Below, piece after piece: positions 1-5,243 of a DNA stretch of 5,649 bases. The stretch's first letter is position 1. Each line of letters begins with the position of its first letter. Location of the stretch: assembly GCA_937860165.1 (NCBI GenBank), contig CALMBE010000569.1, positions 1 through 5,649 on the forward strand. Direction: 5' to 3'. Under the pieces are notes generated by a model. That model had not been told where the DNA came from. It ran no database searches and saw only the letters and a list, made by a program, of their open reading frames with translations. The stretch comes from an uncultured Planctomycetaceae bacterium. GTDB lineage: Bacteria > Planctomycetota > Planctomycetia > Pirellulales > Lacipirellulaceae. The position numbers and the translations under genes are program-made.

Positions 1-3
1 AAA

Positions 4-35
4 CATGGCCACAGCGGAGTACCGCCGTGGCCATG
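4..35 (-). terminator. Probable intrinsic terminator of the minus-strand gene block
   Basis: The arms CATGGCCAC (4-12) and GTGGCCATG (27-35) are perfectly complementary. Inside them GCGG (14-17) pairs with CCGC (22-25) around a 4-nt loop. Positions 13 and 26 form an A-C mismatch in plus-strand RNA but a G-U wobble in minus-strand RNA, so only the minus transcript gives an unbroken 14-bp stem. In that direction the stem is followed by UUU (positions 3-1), where the window ends, so the full length of the U-tract cannot be seen. It lies about 150 nt after the stop codon of the lipoprotein gene, which fits transcription termination for that gene. A protein-binding inverted repeat is the main alternative. 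Confidence 0.6.
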
Positions 36-181
36 GCACCCGCCATTGTGAAAAAATCATTGGCCCTGGGAGGGAGTTAATTGGCGCCCACGATCACCTC
101 TCATTCAGCACTTCGCATTCCGCCCTGCTGCTCCGGGCGCTTACGCTTACGGCTCGCCGATTTCCTCCGCATTCCTTCTTC
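36..181. other. Noncoding 3' flank of the lipoprotein gene
   Basis: This is the stretch between the hairpin and the lipoprotein stop codon. I see no gene with a credible start. A plus-strand frame running from 5 into the lipoprotein gene is an antisense shadow. The only internal structure of note is the CTTACG tandem hexamer at 140-151, described separately, and an A6 run at 51-56 with no convincing hairpin next to it. It would be the 3' untranslated region of the minus-strand message. Confidence 0.6.
133..158. repeat. GC-rich element with a CTTACG tandem hexamer
   Basis: Two exact copies of CTTACG (140-145 and 146-151) sit between CCGGGCG and GCTCGCC. Read on the minus strand it has the form GGCGAGCC-GTAAGC-GTAAGC-GCCCGG. 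From memory, similar 'GCGAGCCGTAAGC' strings recur in intergenic regions of planctomycete genomes, so this may be one member of a dispersed family. Only the tandem hexamer is visible here; the dispersed nature is an inference that a single window cannot test. Confidence 0.35.
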
Positions 182-1294
182 TCACTCGCTGAACTGGACC
201 GATTCAACAAACTCGCGGAAGGCTTGCGTCTGGGAATCGACCAACTGAGTTTCGCCAAACAGCTTAAAGAACCAGACCTTTTCGCCATTCACGACCATCG
301 CGGCCAACATTGCCAGGCGGGGCTCGGCGGCCTCGGGACCCATCAAGCGAACATAGCTCCCGGGAGTACCGTCGATTGTGATTGGTTCGATCAGTTTGGC
401 CAAATCGGTGTCGGCGGGTAGAGCCACTTGACCGGCCCAACGCTCGACATTGGCTTGCACGTCGGTCACTTGCGGGCCCCCTGCCGCAGGAAGTGTGATC
501 ACGGTCACCTCGGCCTGACGATCTGCGTCGGCTAGCCTGAACGCTGCCTTACGCATGGCGGAAGTCTGGCCCGGTTGCCAATCGGGCGGTGCCTTGTAGG
601 TCAGCTCTTCCGAAGTGGCTGGCGGGGCGACTGGTTCCTCGGCTGACGATTTCTCGGCAGTTTGCGACGCGATTCCACCGTGGGGATTCATCGCAGGCGA
701 GGCCTTCATGACTCCGGCTAGTTCGATCACCGTAGCCGGCCCTGCGGCAGTTTTCATGGACTTCGTGAGGTTGAGAATTTTTTGTCGCGAGAGCGGGCCC
801 TGGCCGAGTTGACCCAGCCAGCGATTTACGTTGGCCATGACAAAATCTTCCCACGAATCTGCCAACGGCAGCGACGACACGGAAATTTCCAAGTCTCCCT
901 TCGGATCGGGAATCAAAAGAGTTGCCAAACGCATTTCCGATGGGCCGCGCTCGGTCCAGTCCTTTGGCAAGTCCCACTTGACTGGTTTATCGGACGACTC
1001 CGATGGCTTTAACCCAGTGAGGAATTTGGTGAATTCCTCTCGATGTCGGTCAATGGCGGAGCCCTTGCCGGTGAGTTTGAAAAACCATACCGTCTCGCCT
1101 TGCGGCACCATCGCCGCGAGCGTGTGATCGAGTTGATCGGCAACTTCCTGAGGATCAAAGGCCGCGAGCGGGGGAGTGGTCCGTTCCACTTCGTAAGTGC
1201 TGATTTGCTCAGTGGGCTGACAGGCTACACAAATCAACAACAACGGCAGGGAAAGGATCAAAGCTTGCCGCGAGCAAGCAACAGTGTGGGTCAT
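182..1294 (-). CDS. Predicted lipoprotein with a duplicated two-part module (A-B-B-A), function unknown
   Basis: This encodes a 370-residue protein that I cannot name. The ATG at 1294 is preferred over an upstream GTG at 1372 because it puts an export signal at the very N-terminus: Arg9, a hydrophobic run of about 12 residues (LILSLPLLLICV), then Cys25. The lipobox is imperfect (CVAC, with Cys at -3 instead of Leu), so lipidation is likely but not certain; otherwise it is secreted. The mature part contains two related copies of each of two segments. A1 (residues 57-96) and A2 (327-370) share 'LAAMV..GE.VWFFKL.G' and a following helix 'F..F'. B1 (104-194) and B2 (232-317) share 'P.DW.....SEMR/SAMR' and 'NV.RW.GQ'. 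A linker rich in Ala, Pro and Glu (about 195-231) separates the halves. It is the last gene of the minus-strand block, 128 bp after the HTH gene, and is followed by a hairpin terminator. The Shine-Dalgarno sequence is weak (an AGG about 14 nt upstream). Confidence 0.82.
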   Translation of the reverse strand: MTHTVACSRQALILSLPLLLICVACQPTEQISTYEVERTTPPLAAFDPQEVADQLDHTLAAMVPQGETVWFFKLTGKGSAIDRHREEFTKFLTGLKPSESSDKPVKWDLPKDWTERGPSEMRLATLLIPDPKGDLEISVSSLPLADSWEDFVMANVNRWLGQLGQGPLSRQKILNLTKSMKTAAGPATVIELAGVMKASPAMNPHGGIASQTAEKSSAEEPVAPPATSEELTYKAPPDWQPGQTSAMRKAAFRLADADRQAEVTVITLPAAGGPQVTDVQANVERWAGQVALPADTDLAKLIEPITIDGTPGSYVRLMGPEAAEPRLAMLAAMVVNGEKVWFFKLFGETQLVDSQTQAFREFVESVQFSE

Positions 1295-1377
1295 GGCAAC
1301 GACAACCTGGCAGGGTGGGTAAAACCCCAGCTTGACGCAAGCGAGCGTACTCCGCAATCGGCTATGCCACACTATTT

Positions 1378-1405
1378 ACCACTGACAACGGACCACCGAC
1401 AACGG
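1378..1405. repeat. Two tandem 14-bp repeats in the intergenic gap
   Basis: ACCACTGACAACGG (1378-1391) is followed directly by ACCACCGACAACGG (1392-1405), with 13 of 14 positions identical. Each unit is itself two similar heptamers (ACCACTG and ACAACGG). It lies in the 128-bp gap between the HTH gene stop and the lipoprotein gene start. Heptamer-based repeats of this GTTGTC/GTGGTC type are, as far as I recall, scattered through intergenic DNA of various bacteria. No function can be read from two copies. Confidence 0.6.
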
Positions 1406-1422
1406 GCACCCATCCTCCCCGC

Positions 1423-3033
1423 TCAGTTCAACCCGAACATGCCCAACAGGCCTTCGAGCAATGAACTGGTGATCGTGTAGGGTTCTTGCCAACTCCAGAT
1501 ATGGCGGATGATGTCGAGTATCATGATCCCCCCCAACATCAAGAACAAGGCTGGAGCCATGAGCAACAAGATATTGCCGAGGGAATACATGGAATCCGCC
1601 GCAGCCGGAGCGACGGCGACTCCCGCATACCCTCCCATTCCCAAGTCACTGGCTGGTGACGGTCCGAAATCTTCGGAGAGTCCGCCCCCTTCTTCCGCAA
1701 ACGCATCTTCTTCTAAAAGCCCCGCCGAGTCCCCACCGAAGCCCCCCAAATCGGCATCGAGGGCTATCACTTGCGAGCTGCTATCCCCGTCGTCGAGTCC
1801 TCCTTCGCTCAGTGGTGTGAGTTGGAAATCATCGCCTGTCTGGAGCTCCGCACTGGAACCTTGAGTCATCCCCGCGTTGCTTCCCAACAGCGAAATCTCG
1901 GGGTCAGAACCTTCGAGCGATAACGAACTGAGAATCGCCGAACCGCTAATGTCCAGCGGCATGTCATCCAGGGCCAATCCGCTATCTGAGGGCGAAACGA
2001 TATTGATGCCGCTCGAACCGCTGTCGAGGGTAATATCGCTCCCCTCGGCGTCGCTCAGGATCAAATCCTCGTCGCCAGCCAACTCGAACTCTTCCAAGGG
2101 ATCAGCATCCCCTTGCAAACCGGCCAGGGCCTTTTCTTCCAAGGGCACATCCGTCGAACCCATATTGTTTTCATCTTCCGGCTCTTCGTCCCCCAGCGTG
2201 AGATCGCTGTCTGACTTCTTGGCGGTGAGTGACTTCTGTGAGCCTTCTCGCGCCTCGGCAAATTCGCCCGGATTGAGCGCTAAGCTCGACTCGGCCGCCA
2301 AATCAATCTCGAGTTCCTCGATATCCTCAAATCTCCGCTTAGCATCCGAAGGGTCGTCGTTGTCGTCCAGCACACCAGAACCAGCAACTTGTGTCGAAAG
2401 CACATTCGAAGCGCCTGAGGAGGGCGAAAGCTTGGTGTCCTCGTCGTCGGTTACGTCGTCGGACAGTTCTAGATCGAGATCCGAGTCCGCGTGTTCGAGT
2501 TCCTTACGACCGATGATTGTACTCAAGGAACCGGTCACTGATTCGCCGAGTTCTTCCTCGCTCAACAAGATGGAGTCCGTCGGGTCGCTCGGTTCGTCGG
2601 GAAGATCGAGGGACAGATCGCTGGCACCCGCAGTTACCGTATCTTCCAAGCCGGCCAGTTCGAGCTCGCTCCCGGTGGAGATGGCATCGGTGTCCGCCAG
2701 CTTCAAGTCCATCGACGATTCATCCGGCTCCGGAGCGGGGGAAACTTCTTCTTCGAGTTCTGCCAAACCCAAGCCAAACGTGTCTTCGTCGGGATTATCA
2801 ATCGGTTCGGCATCGACGAGGTCTTCCATATCGATCAGGCTGATATCGCTCGGCGGCGGAAGCTCGGGGATCCCAGTATTCGCCATCCGATCAATTTCGT
2901 CGGCACGAAATTTCCAACTGGAACCGTCCCGGTAAGCGCGCAGTTCGCCTCGCTCCCGTAGCTCATTGAGCTTATCGGAAGAAATAGCCAATTTGACCAG
3001 GGCATCATCAAAGCTTACGAATTTCTGTTCCAT
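1423..3033 (-). CDS. Acidic protein with N-terminal excisionase-type HTH and C-terminal membrane segment
   Basis: This is a 536-residue protein of unknown function. The ATG at 3033 is chosen over a GTG at 3069 because GAGG lies 5 nt upstream of it. Residues 5-50 resemble the HTH_17/excisionase (MerR-like) fold: 'FDDALVKLAISSDKL' followed by 'LRERGELRAYRDGSSWKF' and an acidic helix 'RADEIDRM', the usual order of two helices and a wing. Residues about 58-470 are low-complexity, dominated by Asp, Glu, Ser, Leu and Gly, with loose repeats such as SDSDLDLELSDD, SDSDLTLGDEE and SDSGLALDDM; this part is probably disordered. Residues about 485-511 form one strongly hydrophobic segment (LGNILLLMAPALFLMLGG onward), followed by a 25-residue tail. 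The predicted picture is an HTH held at the inner membrane by its C-terminus. Whether the HTH binds DNA or another partner is not known. It lies between the small exported protein gene and the lipoprotein gene, all on the same strand. Confidence 0.88.
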   Translation of the reverse strand: MEQKFVSFDDALVKLAISSDKLNELRERGELRAYRDGSSWKFRADEIDRMANTGIPELPPPSDISLIDMEDLVDAEPIDNPDEDTFGLGLAELEEEVSPAPEPDESSMDLKLADTDAISTGSELELAGLEDTVTAGASDLSLDLPDEPSDPTDSILLSEEELGESVTGSLSTIIGRKELEHADSDLDLELSDDVTDDEDTKLSPSSGASNVLSTQVAGSGVLDDNDDPSDAKRRFEDIEELEIDLAAESSLALNPGEFAEAREGSQKSLTAKKSDSDLTLGDEEPEDENNMGSTDVPLEEKALAGLQGDADPLEEFELAGDEDLILSDAEGSDITLDSGSSGINIVSPSDSGLALDDMPLDISGSAILSSLSLEGSDPEISLLGSNAGMTQGSSAELQTGDDFQLTPLSEGGLDDGDSSSQVIALDADLGGFGGDSAGLLEEDAFAEEGGGLSEDFGPSPASDLGMGGYAGVAVAPAAADSMYSLGNILLLMAPALFLMLGGIMILDIIRHIWSWQEPYTITSSLLEGLLGMFGLN

Positions 3034-3147
3034 CGAGGCCTCATGTGTTCCAGGGTTTCCTGGCGACACTTTTTTCTCGGTGCTTTGACCTCCGTGCGAG
3101 CAACGAGCGAATAGTTCAAGTAAATCCAGTTACTCTTGTTAACTACT

Positions 3148-3489
3148 TTATTGTCGATCCAAAGTTTTCTGAATCTCGGCCGGCGAAGGGGAACTGCTAT
3201 TGAATTCCAGCATCCGCAGATCGGCACTAATGTTCCGCACACTCTTCGGTTGAATCTCGCCAGTATCCTTGGCTATGTCATACACTCCCATCACGCGCAA
3301 TGCGGGATCGATGATAATCACCCGCAAGGGGCGACCCTCAACATCTTGCACATGAGTTATGAGTCCCGTGTTGACCAAGCCGGACTGGGCGATTGGGGAC
3401 GCCACCGCTTCCCCTCGATTCCAATCCCAACCCCAGGCCACCACAGCAAAACCTAGTGCAACCACACCTAAGCACAATCTTTGCCGCAT
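3148..3489 (-). CDS. Small exported or membrane-anchored conserved protein, function unknown
   Basis: This 113-residue protein begins with MRQRL and a hydrophobic stretch (residues about 6-20), so it is exported or anchored by its N-terminus; AVA at 28-30 could be a signal peptidase I site. The ATG at 3489 is preferred to a GTG at 3516 because AAAGGAG lies 8 nt upstream and because it places the signal at the N-terminus. The body (38-113) looks like a small beta-rich domain, 'GLITHVQDVEG' and 'LRVIIIDPALRVMGVYDI', ending in 'GEIQPKSVRNISADLRMLEFN' and a Pro/Ser-rich tail. I recall similar 'SVRNI..DL...EFN' proteins in planctomycetes without an assigned role. It is the first gene of the minus-strand block, 114 bp upstream of the HTH gene, and is divergent from the phosphatase gene. 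Confidence 0.8.
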   Translation of the reverse strand: MRQRLCLGVVALGFAVVAWGWDWNRGEAVASPIAQSGLVNTGLITHVQDVEGRPLRVIIIDPALRVMGVYDIAKDTGEIQPKSVRNISADLRMLEFNSSSPSPAEIQKTLDRQ

Positions 3490-3513
3490 CTTCCTGACTC
3501 CTTTCGCACGCGC

Positions 3514-3537
3514 CACCCCAAAAAGGGGTGTTTTGGG
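3514..3537 (-). promoter_or_regulatory. Leader with two mutually exclusive hairpins
   Basis: CACCCC (3514-3519) can pair with GGGGTG (3525-3530) around a 5-nt loop. Alternatively CCCAAAA (3517-3523) can pair with TTTTGGG (3531-3537) around a 7-nt loop. The two stems use overlapping bases and cannot form together. The element lies in the predicted 5' leader of the small exported gene, about 10 nt upstream of its Shine-Dalgarno sequence. The base pairing is seen directly; a regulatory role is inference, and the stems are short. Confidence 0.3.
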
Positions 3538-3556
3538 AAACGGTCCTTCAACCTCT

Positions 3557-3584
3557 ATTCTAAAAGCCCGCTGGCTAGGTTCAA
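3557..3584 (-). promoter_or_regulatory. Candidate sigma-70-type promoter for the small exported gene
   Basis: On the minus strand TTGAAC (3584-3579) and TAGAAT (3562-3557) are separated by 16 bp. They match the TTGACA and TATAAT consensus at 4 and 5 of 6 positions. Transcription would start near 3549, giving a leader of about 60 nt that contains the alternative hairpins and the AAAGGAG ribosome binding site. Orientation and position fit, but promoter consensus in planctomycetes is poorly defined, so this is a prediction. Confidence 0.38.
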
Positions 3585-3707
3585 GGAAATTTCACCCCAT
3601 CCTATTACGCCACCGTACTTTACTCAAAGGGAATAATCGCCAGAATCGGCCCAATGGTGCCAGCCAGGCCCCAAGTAGCTCCCCGCTATCCGAACACCTA
3701 GTGGCCT

Positions 3708-3713
3708 GATAAT
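3708..3713 (+). promoter_or_regulatory. Possible -10 box for the phosphatase gene
   Basis: GATAAT matches the TATAAT consensus at 5 of 6 positions and ends 9 nt before the ATG at 3723, so transcription would begin at or within a few bases of the start codon. There is no good -35 box 16-18 bp upstream (GCTATC at 17 bp). The gene also has no visible Shine-Dalgarno sequence, which makes a leaderless message possible. Weak evidence overall. Confidence 0.22.
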
Positions 3714-3722
3714 CTATCCCTC

Positions 3723-4526
3723 ATGACCCAGTCGGAAACTGAAAAACGCTTAGCTTTTGCCGTGAAAATCGCCCGCGAGGCGGGGCAATTTACATTGGCC
3801 CATTTCCGAGTTCCCGGATTGGCCGTCGAACGGAAGGGTGATGGCTCGCCGGTGACAGTTGCCGATAAAGGAGCGGAACTGCTCCTGCGAGAGCGAATCG
3901 CGGCCCAATTCCCCCAGGATGGCATTCTTGGTGAAGAATTCGGAGAAAAGGCGGGGTCGAGCGGGTTTTGCTGGATTTTGGACCCCATCGACGGAACAAA
4001 ATCGTTCGTCGCGGGGGTACCCCTCTACACCACCTTGGTGGCTGTGATGCAAGAAAACGAACCCTGTTTGGGAGTGATTTTTGCACCAGCGGTCGACGAA
4101 ATGGTTTACGCCCGGGTGGGAGGTGGTGCCTGGCATGTTGTGGCAGCGGAAAGCCCCCGCAAGGCCCAGGTTTCGCAAATCGAAAACCTGGGTGAAGCCG
4201 TGTTCCTAACCACTTGTGTTCACTCGTTCACAGTTGATCGTGAACCGCCCCGCCCCGAGGTCTTCACCCGCTTGGCAGCGGCTTGCCGCGTGACTCGCAC
4301 CTGGGGAGATGCCTTTGGCTACCTGCTGGTAGCCACCGGTAGGGCTGAGATCATGATCGATGCCGTGATGAACCTGTGGGACGCCGCCGCACTGAAACCG
4401 ATCATCGCAGAGGCGGGGGGGAAATTCTTCGATTGGCAAGGGACTTCCACGGTCCACAGCGGCGAATCGGTTGCCACCAACGCACTGCTGGCCGAACAAG
4501 TCCAGGGAATTATCCTGGGAAAATAA
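3723..4526 (+). CDS. hisN: Inositol monophosphatase family phosphatase, probably histidinol-phosphatase (HisN type)
   Basis: This 267-residue protein has the usual length for the family, a metal-dependent (Mg2+), lithium-sensitive phosphatase fold. The metal-binding residues are visible: Asp48 in 'TVADKGAE', Glu71 and Glu72 in 'GEEFG', Asp87, Asp90 and Thr92 in 'WILDPIDGTKSF', and Asp220 in 'LWDAAALKPII'. The 'DPIDGTKSFVAGVPLYTTL' context and 'TWGDAFGY' (193-200) are typical of the HisN branch, which hydrolyses L-histidinol phosphate to L-histidinol, the penultimate stage of histidine synthesis in the cytoplasm. Family members overlap in substrate, so inositol-1-phosphatase or a 3',5'-bisphosphate nucleotidase (CysQ-like) remain possible. 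No other his gene is nearby. The ATG fits the family N-terminus, but no Shine-Dalgarno sequence precedes it. It is divergent from the small exported gene and lies 100 bp upstream of rpmB. Confidence 0.88.
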   Translation: MTQSETEKRLAFAVKIAREAGQFTLAHFRVPGLAVERKGDGSPVTVADKGAELLLRERIAAQFPQDGILGEEFGEKAGSSGFCWILDPIDGTKSFVAGVPLYTTLVAVMQENEPCLGVIFAPAVDEMVYARVGGGAWHVVAAESPRKAQVSQIENLGEAVFLTTCVHSFTVDREPPRPEVFTRLAAACRVTRTWGDAFGYLLVATGRAEIMIDAVMNLWDAAALKPIIAEAGGKFFDWQGTSTVHSGESVATNALLAEQVQGIILGK

Positions 4527-4550
4527 CCTAACACCTGCCCAGAACAGCGG

Positions 4551-4578
4551 TTGCGTTCTTTTCGCGGATCGGTATACT
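4551..4578 (+). promoter_or_regulatory. Candidate promoter of rpmB (and gatCA)
   Basis: TTGCGT (4551-4556) and TATACT (4573-4578) are separated by 16 bp, a good sigma-70-like -10 with a partial -35. The predicted start near 4585 leaves a leader of about 40 nt before the rpmB ATG at 4627, with AAGGA at 4614-4618 as its ribosome binding site (8-nt spacer). It lies in the 100-bp gap after the phosphatase gene, where I see no terminator, so readthrough from upstream is also possible. Confidence 0.5.
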
Positions 4579-4626
4579 GAGCGGTTTACCAAATTTCAGC
4601 AGAATTGTTCTATAAGGACCAGCGAC

Positions 4627-4908
4627 ATGGCCCGGCAGTGTGAAGTTTGTGGCAAAGGCCCCCAGATCGGCAACTCGGTAACGATTCGCGGTAAGCGGAA
4701 GTACTTGGGTGGTGTCGGTACTAAGATCACCGGTATCACGCGGCGTCAGTTTAAGCCCAATTTGCAGCGGGTGCGGATCAGCACTCCCAACGGCACGCAC
4801 AAATCCGCGCTCGTTTGTACCCAGTGCCTCCGCTCCGGCACCATAACCAAAGTCGTGCGTCAGGCACCGTTCCAGGTTCCGACTCAGCCTGCCGCCGCGG
4901 CCTCTTAG
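4627..4908 (+). CDS. rpmB: 50S ribosomal protein L28 (bL28), zinc-binding form
   Basis: This 93-residue protein of the large ribosomal subunit begins MARQCEVCGKGPQIGN and contains the L28 core 'RRQFKPNLQRVRI' (39-51). Four cysteines in two CxxC pairs (Cys5/Cys8 and Cys64/Cys67) form a complete zinc knuckle, so this is the zinc-containing (C+) version of the protein. Between the knuckle and the core, residues 18-38 (VTIRGKRKYLGG onward) are about 10 residues longer than the matching part of the Escherichia coli and Bacillus proteins as I remember them. The C-terminus is an Ala/Pro-rich tail. The ATG at 4627 is set by AAGGA 8 nt upstream; an in-frame extension back to 4471 has no family similarity. 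It is followed after 39 bp by gatC. Confidence 0.97.
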   Translation: MARQCEVCGKGPQIGNSVTIRGKRKYLGGVGTKITGITRRQFKPNLQRVRISTPNGTHKSALVCTQCLRSGTITKVVRQAPFQVPTQPAAAAS

Positions 4909-4947
4909 AGTAGATCATCCGAGAAATGCGCTGCGAGGTTATTTCCG

Positions 4948-5238
4948 ATGTCGATCTCTCGCGCCGACGTTGAAAATGTATCGCTCCTCGCCCGGCTGCA
5001 ATTGACCGACGGTGAACTCGATCGGCTTACCACGGAACTCGCCCAGATCGTTGGTTATGTCGACCAGCTGGCGGAGGTCGATACCGAGGGAATCGAACCG
5101 ATGGCTCACGCTGTAGAGGTCCACAATGTGTTTGCCGCGGATCAGGTGCTGCCCAGTTTGCCCCGACCTGCTGCCCTGCAAAACGCCCCGGCGCACAATG
5201 ATCGCGCGTTTCTTGTCCCGCCCGTATTGGGGGAATGA
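4948..5238 (+). CDS. gatC: Asp-tRNA(Asn)/Glu-tRNA(Gln) amidotransferase subunit C
   Basis: This 96-residue protein has the usual length for GatC, the small subunit that stabilises GatA and the GatCAB complex. The complex amidates Glu-tRNA(Gln) and/or Asp-tRNA(Asn) in the cytoplasm, used by bacteria lacking the matching direct synthetase. Family features are visible: 'VSLLARLQLTDGELDRL' (N-terminal helices), 'ELAQIVGYVDQLAEVDTEGIEPMAH' and the 'HNVFAADQV' segment that leads into the C-terminal extension wrapping GatA. The ATG at 4948 has GAGG 9 nt upstream. It starts 39 bp after rpmB, and its stop lies only 5 bp before the gatA ATG, consistent with co-transcription and possible translational coupling. 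Confidence 0.96.
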   Translation: MSISRADVENVSLLARLQLTDGELDRLTTELAQIVGYVDQLAEVDTEGIEPMAHAVEVHNVFAADQVLPSLPRPAALQNAPAHNDRAFLVPPVLGE

Positions 5239-5243
5239 TCCCC
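5230..5243 (+). promoter_or_regulatory. Small hairpin across the gatC stop and gatA start
   Basis: GGGG (5230-5233) can pair with CCCC (5240-5243) around the 6-nt loop AATGAT. The loop holds the gatC stop codon (5236-5238). The G-run is also the only Shine-Dalgarno-like sequence for the gatA ATG at 5244, so pairing would hide it until a ribosome finishing gatC opens the stem. The pairing is visible; the coupling role is inference. Confidence 0.35.

Noticed and set aside
5..421. Plus-strand open frame of 138 codons at the left edge
   Set aside because: It begins inside the hairpin, overlaps the lipoprotein gene in antisense and resembles no family. The lipoprotein frame has a signal sequence and internal repeats, so it is the real one.
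1295..1372. N-terminal extension of the lipoprotein to a GTG at 1372
   Set aside because: It would place 26 extra residues before the export signal and starts next to a tandem repeat. The ATG at 1294 gives a normal lipoprotein signal.
1508..1864. Plus-strand open frame of 118 codons
   Set aside because: Same cause: it mirrors the C-terminal part of the HTH protein and has no recognisable content.
1877..2935. Plus-strand open frame of 352 codons, very rich in serine
   Set aside because: It is the antisense of the Asp/Glu/Ser-rich linker of the HTH protein. The biased codons there (GAT, GAG, TCC, CTC) read as serine runs on the other strand. No domain, signal or ribosome binding site is visible.
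3050..3063. CCAGG/CCTGG hairpin in the leader of the HTH gene
   Set aside because: The stem is 5 bp with a 4-nt loop and no second signal. Such stems are expected by chance at this base composition.
3750..4178. Minus-strand open frame of 142 codons
   Set aside because: It is antisense to the phosphatase gene, whose catalytic motifs fix the coding strand.
4501..4520. CCAGG/CCTGG inverted repeat at the end of the phosphatase gene, as a terminator
   Set aside because: The stem is only 5 bp, lies inside the coding region and is followed by A-rich sequence, not a T-tract.
4471..4626. N-terminal extension of L28 in frame back to 4471
   Set aside because: It overlaps the end of the phosphatase gene and runs through the promoter. 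L28 proteins begin at the MARxC segment, which has its own AAGGA.
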